From an uncultured Clostridia bacterium (GTDB taxonomy: Bacteria; Bacillota; Clostridia; TANB77; CAG-508), in NCBI GenBank assembly GCA_944387545.1, contig CALXFE010000015.1:1-39620 (forward strand): 39,620 bases of DNA, in the 5' to 3' direction. How positions within the stretch are numbered: position 1 is the first letter of the stretch; every line of letters begins with the position of its first letter. Below are positions 23,564 to 33,990 of this stretch, one piece after another. Both the position numbers and the translations under genes were made by a program. Under the pieces are notes generated by a model that was not told the DNA's origin, searched no databases, and was given only the letters and a program-made list of their open reading frames with translations.

Positions 23564-24203
23564 CGGAAATCAAGTAAAAGAGCCAGATAATAAAACCAAT
23601 ATAGAAATGGATAATCAGGAAAATACGGAGATAAATAAAAGAGAAGCATATCTACAAGAATTACAAGATATGAGTCAATATGATAATATAGATGTATCAA
23701 AAGAGCAAGAAAATGATACAAAAATCATAGATCAAATCTTAGAAAATTATAATGGAAATTTATTAGAACAAGCTGAAATTGATAAGGAAGATTTAGGTAT
23801 TATTTTACAAACATATGTAGGGAATGGACATATTATAAAAGACATTTCGGAAACTGGAGAAATCTCATATATACAAAATGCCTCAAAAATCACATATGAT
23901 TTAGAGCCAGGGCAAGAATGGGTAGAAGAAAATGCGGTTGGTAATGTATATATTTTAGTAGATACAGAGCATAATAACACAGTGGCAGGAATTGGATTGG
24001 TAGAGGGAAATTATTGTGAAATAGATGTGGAACAAGTAAGAACTGGACAAAATGAGGGTATATATGAAAAAAATGATGAGACTTATGTTGGTTTGCCAGA
24101 AGGCGTTGATAATGCCGAAGCCTATAAAAACTTTTCGAATTATTATCAAGAAAGAGTTGAAAAACAACAAGCAACAGAAAAAAATGAAGGAATGGAACAT
24201 TAA
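23535..24203 (+). CDS. Membrane protein, C-terminal fragment (outer domain)
   Basis: The open frame has 222 codons. Its first possible start, TTG 23535, has no Shine-Dalgarno sequence and lies inside the membrane helix of the preceding frame, so it is almost certainly the continuation of that gene. After the junction (GHALLTDGNQVKEPDNKTN) the sequence is acidic and soluble: REAYLQELQDMSQYDNID, then GNGHIIKDISETGEISYI, then VYILVDTEHNNTVAGIG. It ends in a Gln/Glu-rich tail. No known domain is apparent. Together with 23303-23563 it would be a bitopic surface-exposed protein. It ends about 50 bases before the leader hairpin of the glucan synthase. Confidence 0.6.
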   Translation: MEDGHALLTDGNQVKEPDNKTNIEMDNQENTEINKREAYLQELQDMSQYDNIDVSKEQENDTKIIDQILENYNGNLLEQAEIDKEDLGIILQTYVGNGHIIKDISETGEISYIQNASKITYDLEPGQEWVEENAVGNVYILVDTEHNNTVAGIGLVEGNYCEIDVEQVRTGQNEGIYEKNDETYVGLPEGVDNAEAYKNFSNYYQERVEKQQATEKNEGMEH

Positions 24204-24253
24204 TGTAAAATATAAATATAATAAGGCAAAAATTATATAGATTGCATAAAATA

Positions 24254-24309
24254 TCCACTCTTTGCAAACAATATGTGTAAAACATATTTGCAAGGAGTGG
24301 AATTTTTTT
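24254..24309 (+). promoter_or_regulatory. Leader hairpin sequestering the SD of the glucan synthase gene
   Basis: A 15-bp stem pairs 24254-24268 with 24287-24301. It includes one G-U pair and is continued by a short inner helix. The site AAGGAG (24292-24297) is in the 3' arm. Seven T (24303-24309) run into the TTG start at 24308. It has the same design as at 1101, 32591 and 36336. Confidence 0.7.
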
Positions 24310-27300
24310 GAAAACAAATAAAATATTAAAAATTGATGGAACCTTATTAGATAAAAAGCAATTAGAAAACCATTTGCAAAAAGTTGCGGCAAATCATAAT
24401 TTAATGAATAGGTCATCTAAAGAAACGTATCCTATTCCACAATTACTGAATAATTATGAAACAATAAAAATTGTATATAATTTATTAAATCAACATGTAA
24501 AATTAGGCATTAGCACACATCCAGCAGGAGAATGGCTATTAGATAATTTCTATATCATAGAAGAAACGGTAAAACAAATACAAAAAGAATTAACTTTAAA
24601 AAAATATATGAACTTTTTAGGAATTGCCAATGGGAGATATAAAGGATTTGCAAGAATATATGTGTTAGCAGCCGAAATTGTAGCATATACAGATAATAAG
24701 ATTGAAAAAGAAGATTTAGAAGATTATTTAGCTAGTTATCAAGAAAAGAAGACATTAAGTATGGAGGAAATTTGGAATATTGGTTTATTTCTTCAAATAG
24801 CAATTATTGAAAATATTAAAGAAATTTGTGAAAAAATATATAGTAGTCAAATACAAAAAGTAAAAGCAGAAAATATTGTACGAAAACAAATAGAAGAAAT
24901 AAAAAATCTAAAAGAAGATAATATATATCATATTAAAAATATAAAAAAAGATATTTTTAATGATGTTAAATATCCATTTATAGAATATATGTCATACATT
25001 TTAAAAAGATACGGAAAAAAAGGATATAGTTATTTAAAAGTATTAGATGAGATTGTGGAGATGACAGGGACAACGGTTCAAGAGGTTATTAAGAAAGAAC
25101 ATTTTGATATAGCTGTAAAAAAAGTATCGATTGGAAATAGTATTACAAGTATAAAGACGATACAAAGAATTAACTTTTTAGAAATATTTGAAAAGATAAA
25201 TGGGGTAGAAGAAATTTTAAAACAAGACCCAGCAGGTGTATATAGCAAAATGGACAATAATACAAAGGATTATTATAGAAATAGAATTAAAGAAATATCG
25301 AAAAAAACAAAAATTTCAGAGATTTATATTGCTAAAAAAATATTAGAATTAGCAAAAGAAAACGGTAATGATGGGAAAAAAGCACATATAGGATATTATA
25401 TGATAGACAAAGGGATTGAAAAAACATATCAAGAATTACACTATAAAGTCCCTAAAAATATAAGTAGTAAAACAAAATCAAAAATATATATTGCTACAAA
25501 TTTGATATTTTCATTATTATTATCTGTCACGATGAGCTATATATTAAATGTGTATATTCAAAATATAGGCATAAATATTTTAAATATATTCCTATTTTTA
25601 ATACCTTCATCAGAAATTGTTACACAAATTATGCAATATATATTAAGTAAAATGATAAAGCCAAAACCAATACCGAAAATCGATTTTTCAAAAGGAATTG
25701 ATGAAGAAAATGCCTGTATGGTGATAATACCAACCATAGTAAAAGATAAAGAAAAAGTAAAAGAATTAATGAAAAAATTAGAAGTGTATTATATTGCGAA
25801 TGAATCTAAAAATATTTATTTTACATTATTAGGAGATTGTTCAGAAAGTAGTATAAAAGAAGAAAAGAGTGATAATGAAGTAATAGAAACCGGTATTAAT
25901 TTGATAGAAAAATTAAACAAAAAATATTCTGAAGAAAATACATTCCCAATTTTTCATTTCTTATATAGAAAAAGAGAATGGAATGAAAAAGAAAACTGCT
26001 ACTTAGGATGGGAAAGAAAAAGAGGAATGATTAACCAATTTAATGAATATATCTTAGGAAATGAAGAGAATACATTTCGTGTAAATACAATGGAACCATA
26101 TAAAGATATTCTTCCTAAAATAAAATATGTGATAACTTTAGATGCAGATACAGATTTGGTACTAAATTCGGCTTTTGAATTAGTAGGGGCAATGGCACAT
26201 ATATTAAATAAACCAGTGATAGATGAAGAAAAAAATATTGTAATAGAAGGATATGGAATTATTCAACCAAGAATTGGAATCAATTTAGATATTTCCTATA
26301 AAACATTATTTACGCAAATTTTTGCAGGAGCAGGCGGAATTGACTCTTATACAAATGCTATTTCTGATTTATATCAAGACAATTTTGGGGAAGGAATTTT
26401 TACAGGAAAGGGAATTTATGATTTAAAAGTATTTTCAACAGTATTGAAAAAAGCCATACCAGAAAATACAGTATTAAGTCATGACTTACTAGAAGGATGT
26501 TACTTAAGATGTGGGTTAGCAACAGATATCATGCTAATGGATGGATATCCAACAAAATATAATAGCTTTATGAATCGACTATCTAGATGGATAAGAGGAG
26601 ATTGGCAAATAGCTAGATGGTTAAGAAAAAATATAGTAAGTCAAGAAGGAAGCATTGCGAATCCATTGAATTGTATTTCTAAATACAAAATATGGGACAA
26701 CCTAAGAAGAAGTTTAATAGAAATTTCTGTTATGATAGCTTTCCTATTTTTAGTTGTGTTCAGTAATAGATATATGCTTAAAATCTACCCATTTGTTATC
26801 CTTGGTTTAGGAGCAATTGTCATATCGAATATATTAGAAATTTTTAATAATCTAATAGTGAAAAAAGAAGGAGAACATAAACAGAAAAAATTTTCTCCAA
26901 GAATATCTGGATATAAGGGGATTTTATTAAGAATATGGATAACCATCAGTGTATTACCATATAAAGCATATGTATCCAGTATGGCGATTGTAAAGACCAT
27001 ATACAGAAAATGTATAACACACAAAAAATTATTAGAATGGATGACGTCAGAAGAGGCAGAAAAACAAGCAAAAAATAATGTTATGTCATATATAAAACAA
27101 ATGTGGTTCAATATAGTAATAGGAGTTATAACAATAGGAATCGCTTTTAGTAGAAAAAGTATTTTAGGAGCTATATTAGGCTTTATATGGATCGTAGCTC
27201 CTGTATTGATGTGGTATATTAGTAAAGAGAAAACAGAAACACAAGCAATCGAAAAGCTAGATAAAGCAGAAAGAGAATATTTGCTAGAAATTGGTGAAAG

Positions 27301-30300
27301 GACATGGGAGTTTTTCAAAACATATATAAACAAAGAAAATAATTATTTTATAACAGATAATTACCAAGAAGATAGAAAAGAAAAAATTGTCAATAGGACA
27401 TCTTCCACTAATATAGGATTATCTATATTAGCCATTATCTCAAGCTATGATTTAAAATATGCCAGTTTCGAAGAAACGATAGATTTATTGTATCATGTTC
27501 TACAATCTGTAGATAGTCTTCAAAAGTGGAATGGACATTTATATAATTGGTATAATACAAAAACCAAAGAACCATTAAGACCTAGATATATTTCAACTGT
27601 AGATAGTGGTAATTTTATAGGATATCTATATGTTACAAAATCGTTTTTAAAAGATGTAAAAGAAAAAATGGATAAAGAAAATGCGATAGATGAAACAAAA
27701 ATAGAAAATACAATAGAGAATAAAATAGAAGAAATGATAGAAATTACCAATAGAATTATAAACGCTACAGATTTTCATTGTTTATATAGTGAGAAACATC
27801 AAATATTTTCTATAGGGTATAATATAGAAGAAAATAAATTAACAGATTCCTATTATGATCTTTTAGCATCAGAAGCAAGACAAGCAAGTATTGTTGCCAT
27901 AGCCAAAAAAGATGTACCTTCTAAACATTGGAATCATCTAAGCAGGACACTAACGGTTTTGGATAAATATAAAGGATTAATTTCTTGGTCAGGGACAGCT
28001 TTTGAATATTTAATGCCCAATATTAATATTCCTAAATATAAAGGTAGCTTATTAGATGAATCTTGTAAATTTATGATTATGAGTCAAATAAAGTATGCAG
28101 AACATTTAAACTTGCCATTTGGTGTATCAGAATCAGCTTTCAATTTAAAAGATTTACAATCCAATTATCAATATAAAGCATTTGGAATACCATGGCTAGG
28201 ATTAAAAAGAGGATTGGGAGATGAAATGGTAGTCGCTTCTTATGGTAGTATTTTAGCAATAAATGATAAACCGAAAGAAGTGGTACAAAATTTAAAAAAA
28301 TTAGAAGCATATGGAATGTATAATCAATATGGATTTTATGAATCACTAGATTTTACACCAGAAAGGGTTAGAAAAGGAAAAAATGCAGAAATTGTAAAAA
28401 CGTATATGGCACATCATCAAGGGCTAATATTACTATCAATTAATAATGTATTTAATCAAAACATATTACAAAAAAGATTTATACAAAATCCAGAAATTCA
28501 AGCAGTTACCATATTGTTGCAAGAAACAATGCCAGAAAAATCAATTACAACGAAAGAAGATAAAGAAAAGGTAGAAAAATTAAAATATAAAGATTATGAA
28601 AATTATATTAAAAGAAAATACGCAAAAATTGATGAAAGATTAATCAGAGGAAATGTCATAGCAAATGAAAATTATATGATAGCATTAAATCAAAAAGGAG
28701 AAGGATTTAGTAAATATAAAGATATGTATATCAATAAATTTAAAAATACAGAGGATTATATTCAAGGTATTATATTTAATATCAAAAGTATTAAAAATAA
28801 AAATATTATTAGTTCAAGTTATTCTCAAAATCCAAAAAATGAAAATCAATATCAAATTAGTTTTATGCCAGATAAAAATGAACAAGAAATAATTAGTGGA
28901 AATATAAAGGCCCAAATAGATATTACAGTTGCATCAAATGAACCAGTAGAAATTAGAAGGATTACGTTAGAAAACCTAGGAAATGAAGAAGAAATTGTAG
29001 AATTAACAGGCTATTTTGAACCGATTTTAACAAGAAAAGAGCAGTATTATGCACATCCAGCATTTAATAATTTATTTTTAGTTTATGAATATGATGAAAA
29101 AAATGAGTGCCTAATTGTAAAGAAAAAGAAAAGAGATGTAAAGGAAAAAGAAATCTATTTAGCGACAACTTTAAATGCCAATAAAGAAGACATTATTGGA
29201 GAATTAGAATATGAAATAGAAGAAGAAAAATTTATAGGAAGAGGAAATTTAAAAATACCAAAAATGGTAAAAGATTCATTGCCATTTTCTAAAAAGATAG
29301 GATTAGTGACAGAGCCAATAATTGCTATGAAAAGAAATATAAAAATAAAGAAAAAGGAAAAAGTAGTCATTGACTTTTTATTATCTGTAGAAGAGGAAAA
29401 AGAAAAAGTTATAGAAAATTTGAAAAAGTATGAATTGTTTGAAAATGTAAAAAATGAATTTGATGTATCAAAAGCAAGAGTAGAAGCAGAAAGCAGATAT
29501 TTAAATATTAAGGGGACAGATATAGAAATTTATCAAAAAATTTTATCCTATATCCTATTTGATAATGCCATGAAAAGTATAGAGAAAGAAAAAATAAATC
29601 ATCAGGTATATAGACAAAGTGACTTGTGGAAATATGGAATATCAGGAGATTTACCAATTATATTAGTAGAAATGAAAAATGCAAATGATGCAGAATGTTT
29701 AAAGGAAATATTAAAGGCATATGAATATTTCAGAACAAAAAATGTGGAAACAGAAATTGTCATTGTTGATGAAGAAAAATATAGTTATGAAAATTATGTT
29801 AGAGAAGAGATAGATGCAACAATTTTAAATCAGCATATGGGATATTTAAAAAATATAAATGGAGGAATATTTTTATTAAATGAAGAGGAAATGGATGAAA
29901 AAGATTTCGAACTTTTAAAATTCATATCTGTCATAACGATTAATTGCGGAAAGGGAAATCTTGAAAATAATATAAAAGATTTGGAAGAAGAATATTTAGA
30001 AAAATATAAAGAAATTAGTGAAGAAGAAACGACGAATGTATTTATAGGGGAAACTACAGAAGATGTGGATATTATAAAAGATAAAGAAAACTTGAAATAT
30101 TACAATGAATATGGTGGATTTTCAGCAGATGGAAAAGAATATTGGATAAAAATAAATCAAGATAAACGATTACCAACAGTGTGGTCACATATAATGGCAA
30201 ATGAAAAATTTGGAACTATTGTTACAGAAAATATGGGAGGATATAGTTGGTATAAAAACAGTAGACTAAATAGAGTGACAAGTTGGAATAATCACCCAAG

Positions 30301-32539
30301 TTATGATATTCCATCAGAGGTTATTTATCTAAAAGATATGGAAACCAAAAAGACATGGTCTTTAGGATTAAATCCTATGCCAGATAATAGAAATTATAAT
30401 GTGATTTATGGTTTTGGATATTGCAAATATATCCATAACACATTAGGAATCGAACAAGAATTAGAAATATTTGTTCCAAAAGAAGACAGTTGTAAAATAG
30501 GAATTTTAAACTTAAAAAATAAAACACCTAATAGAAAACATGTAAAATTATATTATTATATAAAGCCAGTTATAGGAGAAGATGAAATAAAAACAGGAAA
30601 AAATATCAACCTGAAATTTGATAGAAATAGCAATATCATAACTGCTGATAATTTATACATTGGTGAAATTGAAAATACGAAAATATACATGTCATCTAGT
30701 GAAAAAATCAAAAGTTATACAGGGGATAAAAAATTCTTCTTAGGAAAAAATGGATTATCAAATCCAGATGGAATTAAAAAAATCACACTAAATAATAGCA
30801 ATGCCTTAGGGAGAGATTCTTGTATTGCATTTGAAATAGAGGTGGAAATAGAAAGCTTTTCTAATAAAGAGATATCTTTTATTTTAGGTGCAGAAGAAAA
30901 TATAATGGATTGTAAAAATATAGCCTATAAATATAGTAAGTTACAAAATTGTAGACAAGAATTAGAATGTGTAAAAAATTATTGGAAAGAGCTATTAGGA
31001 AGATTGCAAGTATACACGCCTTTAGAATCAACAAATATAATATTAAATGGTTGGAGTATCTATCAAATTTTAGAAAGTAGACTTTGGGGAAAAAGTGGAT
31101 ACTATCAATCAGGCGGAGCATTTGGGTTTAGGGATCAATTACAAGATACTCTAGCATTAAAATATATTTCGCCAGAATTTCTAAAAAAGCAAATCATAGT
31201 GCATAGTAAACATCAATTTGAAGAAGGAGATGTAGAACACTGGTGGCATGAAGAGAACAACAAAGGAATTCGAACAAGATTTTCAGATGATTTACTATGG
31301 TTACCATATCTTGTGCTACAATATATTCATTTTACAGGAGATGATAGCATTTTAGATATAGAAACGCCATATCTAAAAGGAGCAATATTAGAAGAAGGTG
31401 TTGATGAAAGATATGACCAATATGTACAAAGCGAAAGACAAGAAAGTATTTATTGGCATTGTATTAGAGCAATAGAAAAAAGTTTCAACTTTGGAGAAAA
31501 TGGATTACCGAAAATTGGTAGTGGAGATTGGAATGATGGATTTAGTACAGTGGGAAACAAAGGAAAAGGCGAAAGTGTATGGCTAGGATTTTTCTTGTAT
31601 AACATCTTAGATGAATTTATTCCAATATGTGAAATGATGGAACAGGAAAAAGAACAAGAAAAAACAATAATAGAAGAAAAAGCGAATAATGATCAAGAAC
31701 CAAAAAGTCGAATTGAAAAATATAAAGAAATAAAATTACAACTAAAAAAAGCGTTAAATACAAATGGATGGGATGGTAGATGGTATAAAAGAGCCTTTAT
31801 GGATGATGGTAATGTATTAGGTAGCATGGAAAATGATGAATGTAGGATTGATAGTATTGCACAAAGCTGGAGTGTTATATCAAAAGCAGGAGATAATGAT
31901 AAAAAATATATTTCAATGGAAAGTTTAGAAAATCATTTAGTGGATAAAGAAAATGGGATTATAAAATTATTAGATCCACCTTTTGAAAAAGGGCATTTAG
32001 AGCCAGGATATATCAAAGCGTATTTACCAGGTGTTAGAGAAAATGGAGGTCAATATACACATAGCAGTTGTTGGGCAATTATTGCAGAAGCTTTACTAGG
32101 ATTTGGTGCTAAAGCTTTAGAATTTTATCGAATGATTAATCCGATTGAACATTCTAGAACTGAAGATGCTTGTAATAAATATAAAGTAGAACCATATGTC
32201 ATTGCAGCAGATATTTATGGTGCTGGGAATTTAGCCGGAAGAGGCGGATGGACTTGGTATACTGGATCAAGTAGCTGGTATTATGATGCAGGAATAGAAT
32301 ATATATTAGGATTAAAAATAGAAAAAGAATATTTAAAAATAGAACCATGTATACCAAAAGATTGGAAAGAATATATCATACGATATAAATGGAAAGAAAG
32401 TATATATAATATAAAAGTTATGAATATAAATCAAAAAAATACAGGAGTGGAAAAAGTATTATTAAATGGACAAGAAATAGAAAATAAAATAAAACTAGAT
32501 GGTGATGGTAAAATATTTAATATTGAGGTTATCCTATAA
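24308..32539 (+). CDS. Cyclic beta-1,2-glucan synthase-like giant enzyme (GT84-GH94)
   Basis: The protein has 2743 residues, close to the size of Brucella Cgs and Rhizobium NdvB. TTG 24308 lies ten bases after AAGGAG. Domains run in order: a helical N-terminus (1-390) and membrane helices at about 393-440. The GT84 glycosyltransferase (about 450-790) has TLDADTDL near 612, SHDLLEG near 722 and RLSRWIRGDWQ near 757 (the QxxRW-like motif). More membrane helices follow at about 800-840 and 932-970. A glycoamylase-like domain (about 1000-1400) and two GH94/GT36-type regions complete it. The last region has GGAFGFRDQLQD near 2271, HWWHEE near 2312 and SGDWNDG with its catalytic Asp near 2405. In proteobacteria such enzymes build and cyclise beta-1,2-glucan. 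The product here should be an envelope or secreted glucan; the exact linkage and cyclisation are inferred. Codon use matches its neighbours. Confidence 0.85.
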   Translation: MKTNKILKIDGTLLDKKQLENHLQKVAANHNLMNRSSKETYPIPQLLNNYETIKIVYNLLNQHVKLGISTHPAGEWLLDNFYIIEETVKQIQKELTLKKYMNFLGIANGRYKGFARIYVLAAEIVAYTDNKIEKEDLEDYLASYQEKKTLSMEEIWNIGLFLQIAIIENIKEICEKIYSSQIQKVKAENIVRKQIEEIKNLKEDNIYHIKNIKKDIFNDVKYPFIEYMSYILKRYGKKGYSYLKVLDEIVEMTGTTVQEVIKKEHFDIAVKKVSIGNSITSIKTIQRINFLEIFEKINGVEEILKQDPAGVYSKMDNNTKDYYRNRIKEISKKTKISEIYIAKKILELAKENGNDGKKAHIGYYMIDKGIEKTYQELHYKVPKNISSKTKSKIYIATNLIFSLLLSVTMSYILNVYIQNIGINILNIFLFLIPSSEIVTQIMQYILSKMIKPKPIPKIDFSKGIDEENACMVIIPTIVKDKEKVKELMKKLEVYYIANESKNIYFTLLGDCSESSIKEEKSDNEVIETGINLIEKLNKKYSEENTFPIFHFLYRKREWNEKENCYLGWERKRGMINQFNEYILGNEENTFRVNTMEPYKDILPKIKYVITLDADTDLVLNSAFELVGAMAHILNKPVIDEEKNIVIEGYGIIQPRIGINLDISYKTLFTQIFAGAGGIDSYTNAISDLYQDNFGEGIFTGKGIYDLKVFSTVLKKAIPENTVLSHDLLEGCYLRCGLATDIMLMDGYPTKYNSFMNRLSRWIRGDWQIARWLRKNIVSQEGSIANPLNCISKYKIWDNLRRSLIEISVMIAFLFLVVFSNRYMLKIYPFVILGLGAIVISNILEIFNNLIVKKEGEHKQKKFSPRISGYKGILLRIWITISVLPYKAYVSSMAIVKTIYRKCITHKKLLEWMTSEEAEKQAKNNVMSYIKQMWFNIVIGVITIGIAFSRKSILGAILGFIWIVAPVLMWYISKEKTETQAIEKLDKAEREYLLEIGERTWEFFKTYINKENNYFITDNYQEDRKEKIVNRTSSTNIGLSILAIISSYDLKYASFEETIDLLYHVLQSVDSLQKWNGHLYNWYNTKTKEPLRPRYISTVDSGNFIGYLYVTKSFLKDVKEKMDKENAIDETKIENTIENKIEEMIEITNRIINATDFHCLYSEKHQIFSIGYNIEENKLTDSYYDLLASEARQASIVAIAKKDVPSKHWNHLSRTLTVLDKYKGLISWSGTAFEYLMPNINIPKYKGSLLDESCKFMIMSQIKYAEHLNLPFGVSESAFNLKDLQSNYQYKAFGIPWLGLKRGLGDEMVVASYGSILAINDKPKEVVQNLKKLEAYGMYNQYGFYESLDFTPERVRKGKNAEIVKTYMAHHQGLILLSINNVFNQNILQKRFIQNPEIQAVTILLQETMPEKSITTKEDKEKVEKLKYKDYENYIKRKYAKIDERLIRGNVIANENYMIALNQKGEGFSKYKDMYINKFKNTEDYIQGIIFNIKSIKNKNIISSSYSQNPKNENQYQISFMPDKNEQEIISGNIKAQIDITVASNEPVEIRRITLENLGNEEEIVELTGYFEPILTRKEQYYAHPAFNNLFLVYEYDEKNECLIVKKKKRDVKEKEIYLATTLNANKEDIIGELEYEIEEEKFIGRGNLKIPKMVKDSLPFSKKIGLVTEPIIAMKRNIKIKKKEKVVIDFLLSVEEEKEKVIENLKKYELFENVKNEFDVSKARVEAESRYLNIKGTDIEIYQKILSYILFDNAMKSIEKEKINHQVYRQSDLWKYGISGDLPIILVEMKNANDAECLKEILKAYEYFRTKNVETEIVIVDEEKYSYENYVREEIDATILNQHMGYLKNINGGIFLLNEEEMDEKDFELLKFISVITINCGKGNLENNIKDLEEEYLEKYKEISEEETTNVFIGETTEDVDIIKDKENLKYYNEYGGFSADGKEYWIKINQDKRLPTVWSHIMANEKFGTIVTENMGGYSWYKNSRLNRVTSWNNHPSYDIPSEVIYLKDMETKKTWSLGLNPMPDNRNYNVIYGFGYCKYIHNTLGIEQELEIFVPKEDSCKIGILNLKNKTPNRKHVKLYYYIKPVIGEDEIKTGKNINLKFDRNSNIITADNLYIGEIENTKIYMSSSEKIKSYTGDKKFFLGKNGLSNPDGIKKITLNNSNALGRDSCIAFEIEVEIESFSNKEISFILGAEENIMDCKNIAYKYSKLQNCRQELECVKNYWKELLGRLQVYTPLESTNIILNGWSIYQILESRLWGKSGYYQSGGAFGFRDQLQDTLALKYISPEFLKKQIIVHSKHQFEEGDVEHWWHEENNKGIRTRFSDDLLWLPYLVLQYIHFTGDDSILDIETPYLKGAILEEGVDERYDQYVQSERQESIYWHCIRAIEKSFNFGENGLPKIGSGDWNDGFSTVGNKGKGESVWLGFFLYNILDEFIPICEMMEQEKEQEKTIIEEKANNDQEPKSRIEKYKEIKLQLKKALNTNGWDGRWYKRAFMDDGNVLGSMENDECRIDSIAQSWSVISKAGDNDKKYISMESLENHLVDKENGIIKLLDPPFEKGHLEPGYIKAYLPGVRENGGQYTHSSCWAIIAEALLGFGAKALEFYRMINPIEHSRTEDACNKYKVEPYVIAADIYGAGNLAGRGGWTWYTGSSSWYYDAGIEYILGLKIEKEYLKIEPCIPKDWKEYIIRYKWKESIYNIKVMNINQKNTGVEKVLLNGQEIENKIKLDGDGKIFNIEVIL

Positions 32540-32548
32540 AAAATGTTT

Positions 32549-32576
32549 TTGAAAAAGAAAAAATGCATTTTATAAA
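32549..32576 (+). promoter_or_regulatory. Probable promoter of the M15 peptidase gene
   Basis: TTGAAA (32549-32554), 16 bases, TATAAA (32571-32576). It lies upstream of the leader hairpin, so the hairpin would be part of this gene's own mRNA. Confidence 0.45.
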
Positions 32577-32590
32577 AATTTAAAGTAACA

Positions 32591-32646
32591 AAAAAGTAAT
32601 CCTTTCATATGATAGTAAAAAAGCTATAAAGGGAGGATTATTTTTT
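32591..32646 (+). promoter_or_regulatory. Leader hairpin sequestering the SD of the M15 peptidase gene
   Basis: The arm aaaaagtaatcctttc (32591-32606) pairs with 32631-32646, 16 bp with three G-U pairs. The loop of 24 nt holds an inner 4-bp hairpin (atag/ctat). GGGAGG (32631-32636) is in the 3' arm. Six T (32641-32646) abut ATG 32647. Confidence 0.65.
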
Positions 32647-33327
32647 ATGGCAAAAATTTTAGTGTTTAATAATGACACAGATAGAATGGAAACCTATTAC
32701 AGAAATGAAGCTGATCCTATGCCATATAATACAAATGGAACATTAAGAGTCAGAGAATTTAGAGGCTCTAGCAAAAGTAATATATTATGGACAACAAAAA
32801 GAACCATGCAAAGTTGGAATAGTCAAAGATATATATATGGAGGACCTATACCAGTCGGATTTGCTTTTAAAAGACCTTATGAAGGAGGACATGGAAATCA
32901 AAGTCAACATTATGCAGGTGTAGCCTTTGATGTGGGGCAAACATTATCTGCAGAAAGAAGAAGAGTACTTTGGAATAGTGCTAATAATTCAGGAGTATGG
33001 AGTTATGTAGAACCAATTTCATTAACACCTACATGGGTACATTTTGACAAAAGATTTGGTTCTCCAGCTTGTAGTACAGGGGGATTTCCACAATTAAAAA
33101 GAGGAAGCTTAAGTAATTATGTATTAATTGCTCAAGATGATTTAAATACATTAGGATATCGTACAAATGGATTAGATGGCATATTTGGCTCAGCAACACA
33201 AAATGCTGTAAGAGAATACCAAAGAACAAGAGGACTAACAGTAGATGGAATTATTGGTTGTAATACTTGGCGTGCACTTCAAGAAGAGGTTGTTGGAACA
33301 GGAGCGACAAGTACAACTATAAATTAA
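32647..33327 (+). CDS. M15-type peptidase with peptidoglycan-binding domain
   Basis: The protein has 226 residues. Residues 1-150 hold a D-Ala-D-Ala carboxypeptidase-like M15 core. SQHYAGVAFDVG supplies the His and Asp zinc ligands (H-x6-D, about 88 and 95), and TWVHFDKRF supplies the third His (about 132). Residues about 155-212 form a PG_binding_1 domain (LIAQDDLNTLGYRTNGLDG, then ATQNAVREYQRTRGLTVDGI). It would trim stem peptides or crosslinks in the wall. There is no signal peptide or membrane helix, so export is unclear; it may act on its own wall after lysis or use another route, as endolysins do. Its M15-plus-PG-binding layout is also typical of phage endolysins, but no phage genes are nearby. 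It lies 107 bases after the glucan synthase. Confidence 0.78.
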   Translation: MAKILVFNNDTDRMETYYRNEADPMPYNTNGTLRVREFRGSSKSNILWTTKRTMQSWNSQRYIYGGPIPVGFAFKRPYEGGHGNQSQHYAGVAFDVGQTLSAERRRVLWNSANNSGVWSYVEPISLTPTWVHFDKRFGSPACSTGGFPQLKRGSLSNYVLIAQDDLNTLGYRTNGLDGIFGSATQNAVREYQRTRGLTVDGIIGCNTWRALQEEVVGTGATSTTIN

Positions 33328-33338
33328 TAAAAAAATAA

Positions 33339-33377
33339 AAAAGAAGCATTCAATACACAAAGTAGAATACTTCTTTT
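33339..33377 (-). terminator. Terminator between the M15 and XRE genes
   Basis: A 13-bp stem pairs 33339-33351 with 33365-33377. The one non-Watson-Crick position is G-U on the minus strand and C-A on the plus strand, so it works best for the XRE gene. T-rich tails lie on both sides. Confidence 0.7.
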
Positions 33378-33382
33378 TATTG

Positions 33383-33763
33383 TTAAGCCTCTTCATAATT
33401 ATTGTTACTCTTGCGTTCTTGCATTTTTACAAGCTGTGTTGTAAGTAAATAAACAATCTCTTTATTATAATTGTTTAATTTTAAATAAGCCTCTAAAAAT
33501 TTGTCATCTACCAAATCGTTAAAAGAGGAATCATTTTCTATTAAATCATCAAAAAGAAAATTAGAACTGATATTAAGTGCTTTACAAAGGTTAATAATGG
33601 TTGTAGCACTTCCAAAAGCGATACCTCTTTCTAATTGGCTGATATACCTTGTCGATAAAGAAAGTTTTTCAGCTAACTTTTCCTGTGTGTAGTTTGTCCT
33701 TGATCTAGCTAATTTTATTTTTCTTCCAATATTTTTTCTTAGATATCTTTCATTACTATCCAT
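33383..33763 (-). CDS. XRE-family transcriptional regulator
   Basis: The protein has 126 residues from ATG 33763, after GGAGGAAAG. Residues about 10-68 are a Cro/C1-type helix-turn-helix: IGRKIKLARSRTNYTQEKLA, then LSTRYISQLERGIAFGSATT, then LCKALNISSNFLFDDLI. The rest is a short helical tail ending in an acidic Asn/Glu-rich stretch. No ligand-binding or peptidase domain is fused. Such small regulators commonly repress themselves and neighbours. Its upstream region (33764-33990) is shared with mraZ and has an imperfect palindrome around CTAATAATTAG, a possible operator. Its target genes are unknown. Confidence 0.85.
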   Translation of the reverse strand: MDSNERYLRKNIGRKIKLARSRTNYTQEKLAEKLSLSTRYISQLERGIAFGSATTIINLCKALNISSNFLFDDLIENDSSFNDLVDDKFLEAYLKLNNYNKEIVYLLTTQLVKMQERKSNNNYEEA

Positions 33764-33990
33764 AAACTTTCCTCCATACTAATTTATACAAAGTATATCA
33801 ATTAGAAATTTAAAATAAAATGAACTAATAATTAGATAAATTGAACAATAGAATAGAAATAGTTCGTGTTTCTAAAAAAATAAAAGTTTATAGAAAACAA
33901 TAGGAATTCTCAAGATAAGTTCATTTAAAAAAATATATAGTCTGAATTGCAATAAAAAATTAAAAAAATTAAAAAAATTCGAAAAAAGTA
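33764..33990. other. Divergent intergenic region, XRE gene to mraZ
   Basis: This is AT-rich and non-coding. It holds an imperfect palindrome at about 33826-33836 (ctaataattag), possibly the XRE operator, and no gene. Confidence 0.4.

Noticed and set aside
26785..27333. 182-codon minus-strand frame inside the glucan synthase gene
   Set aside because: Antisense to membrane-helix and linker codons of a well-supported gene, with no ribosome binding site or promoter.
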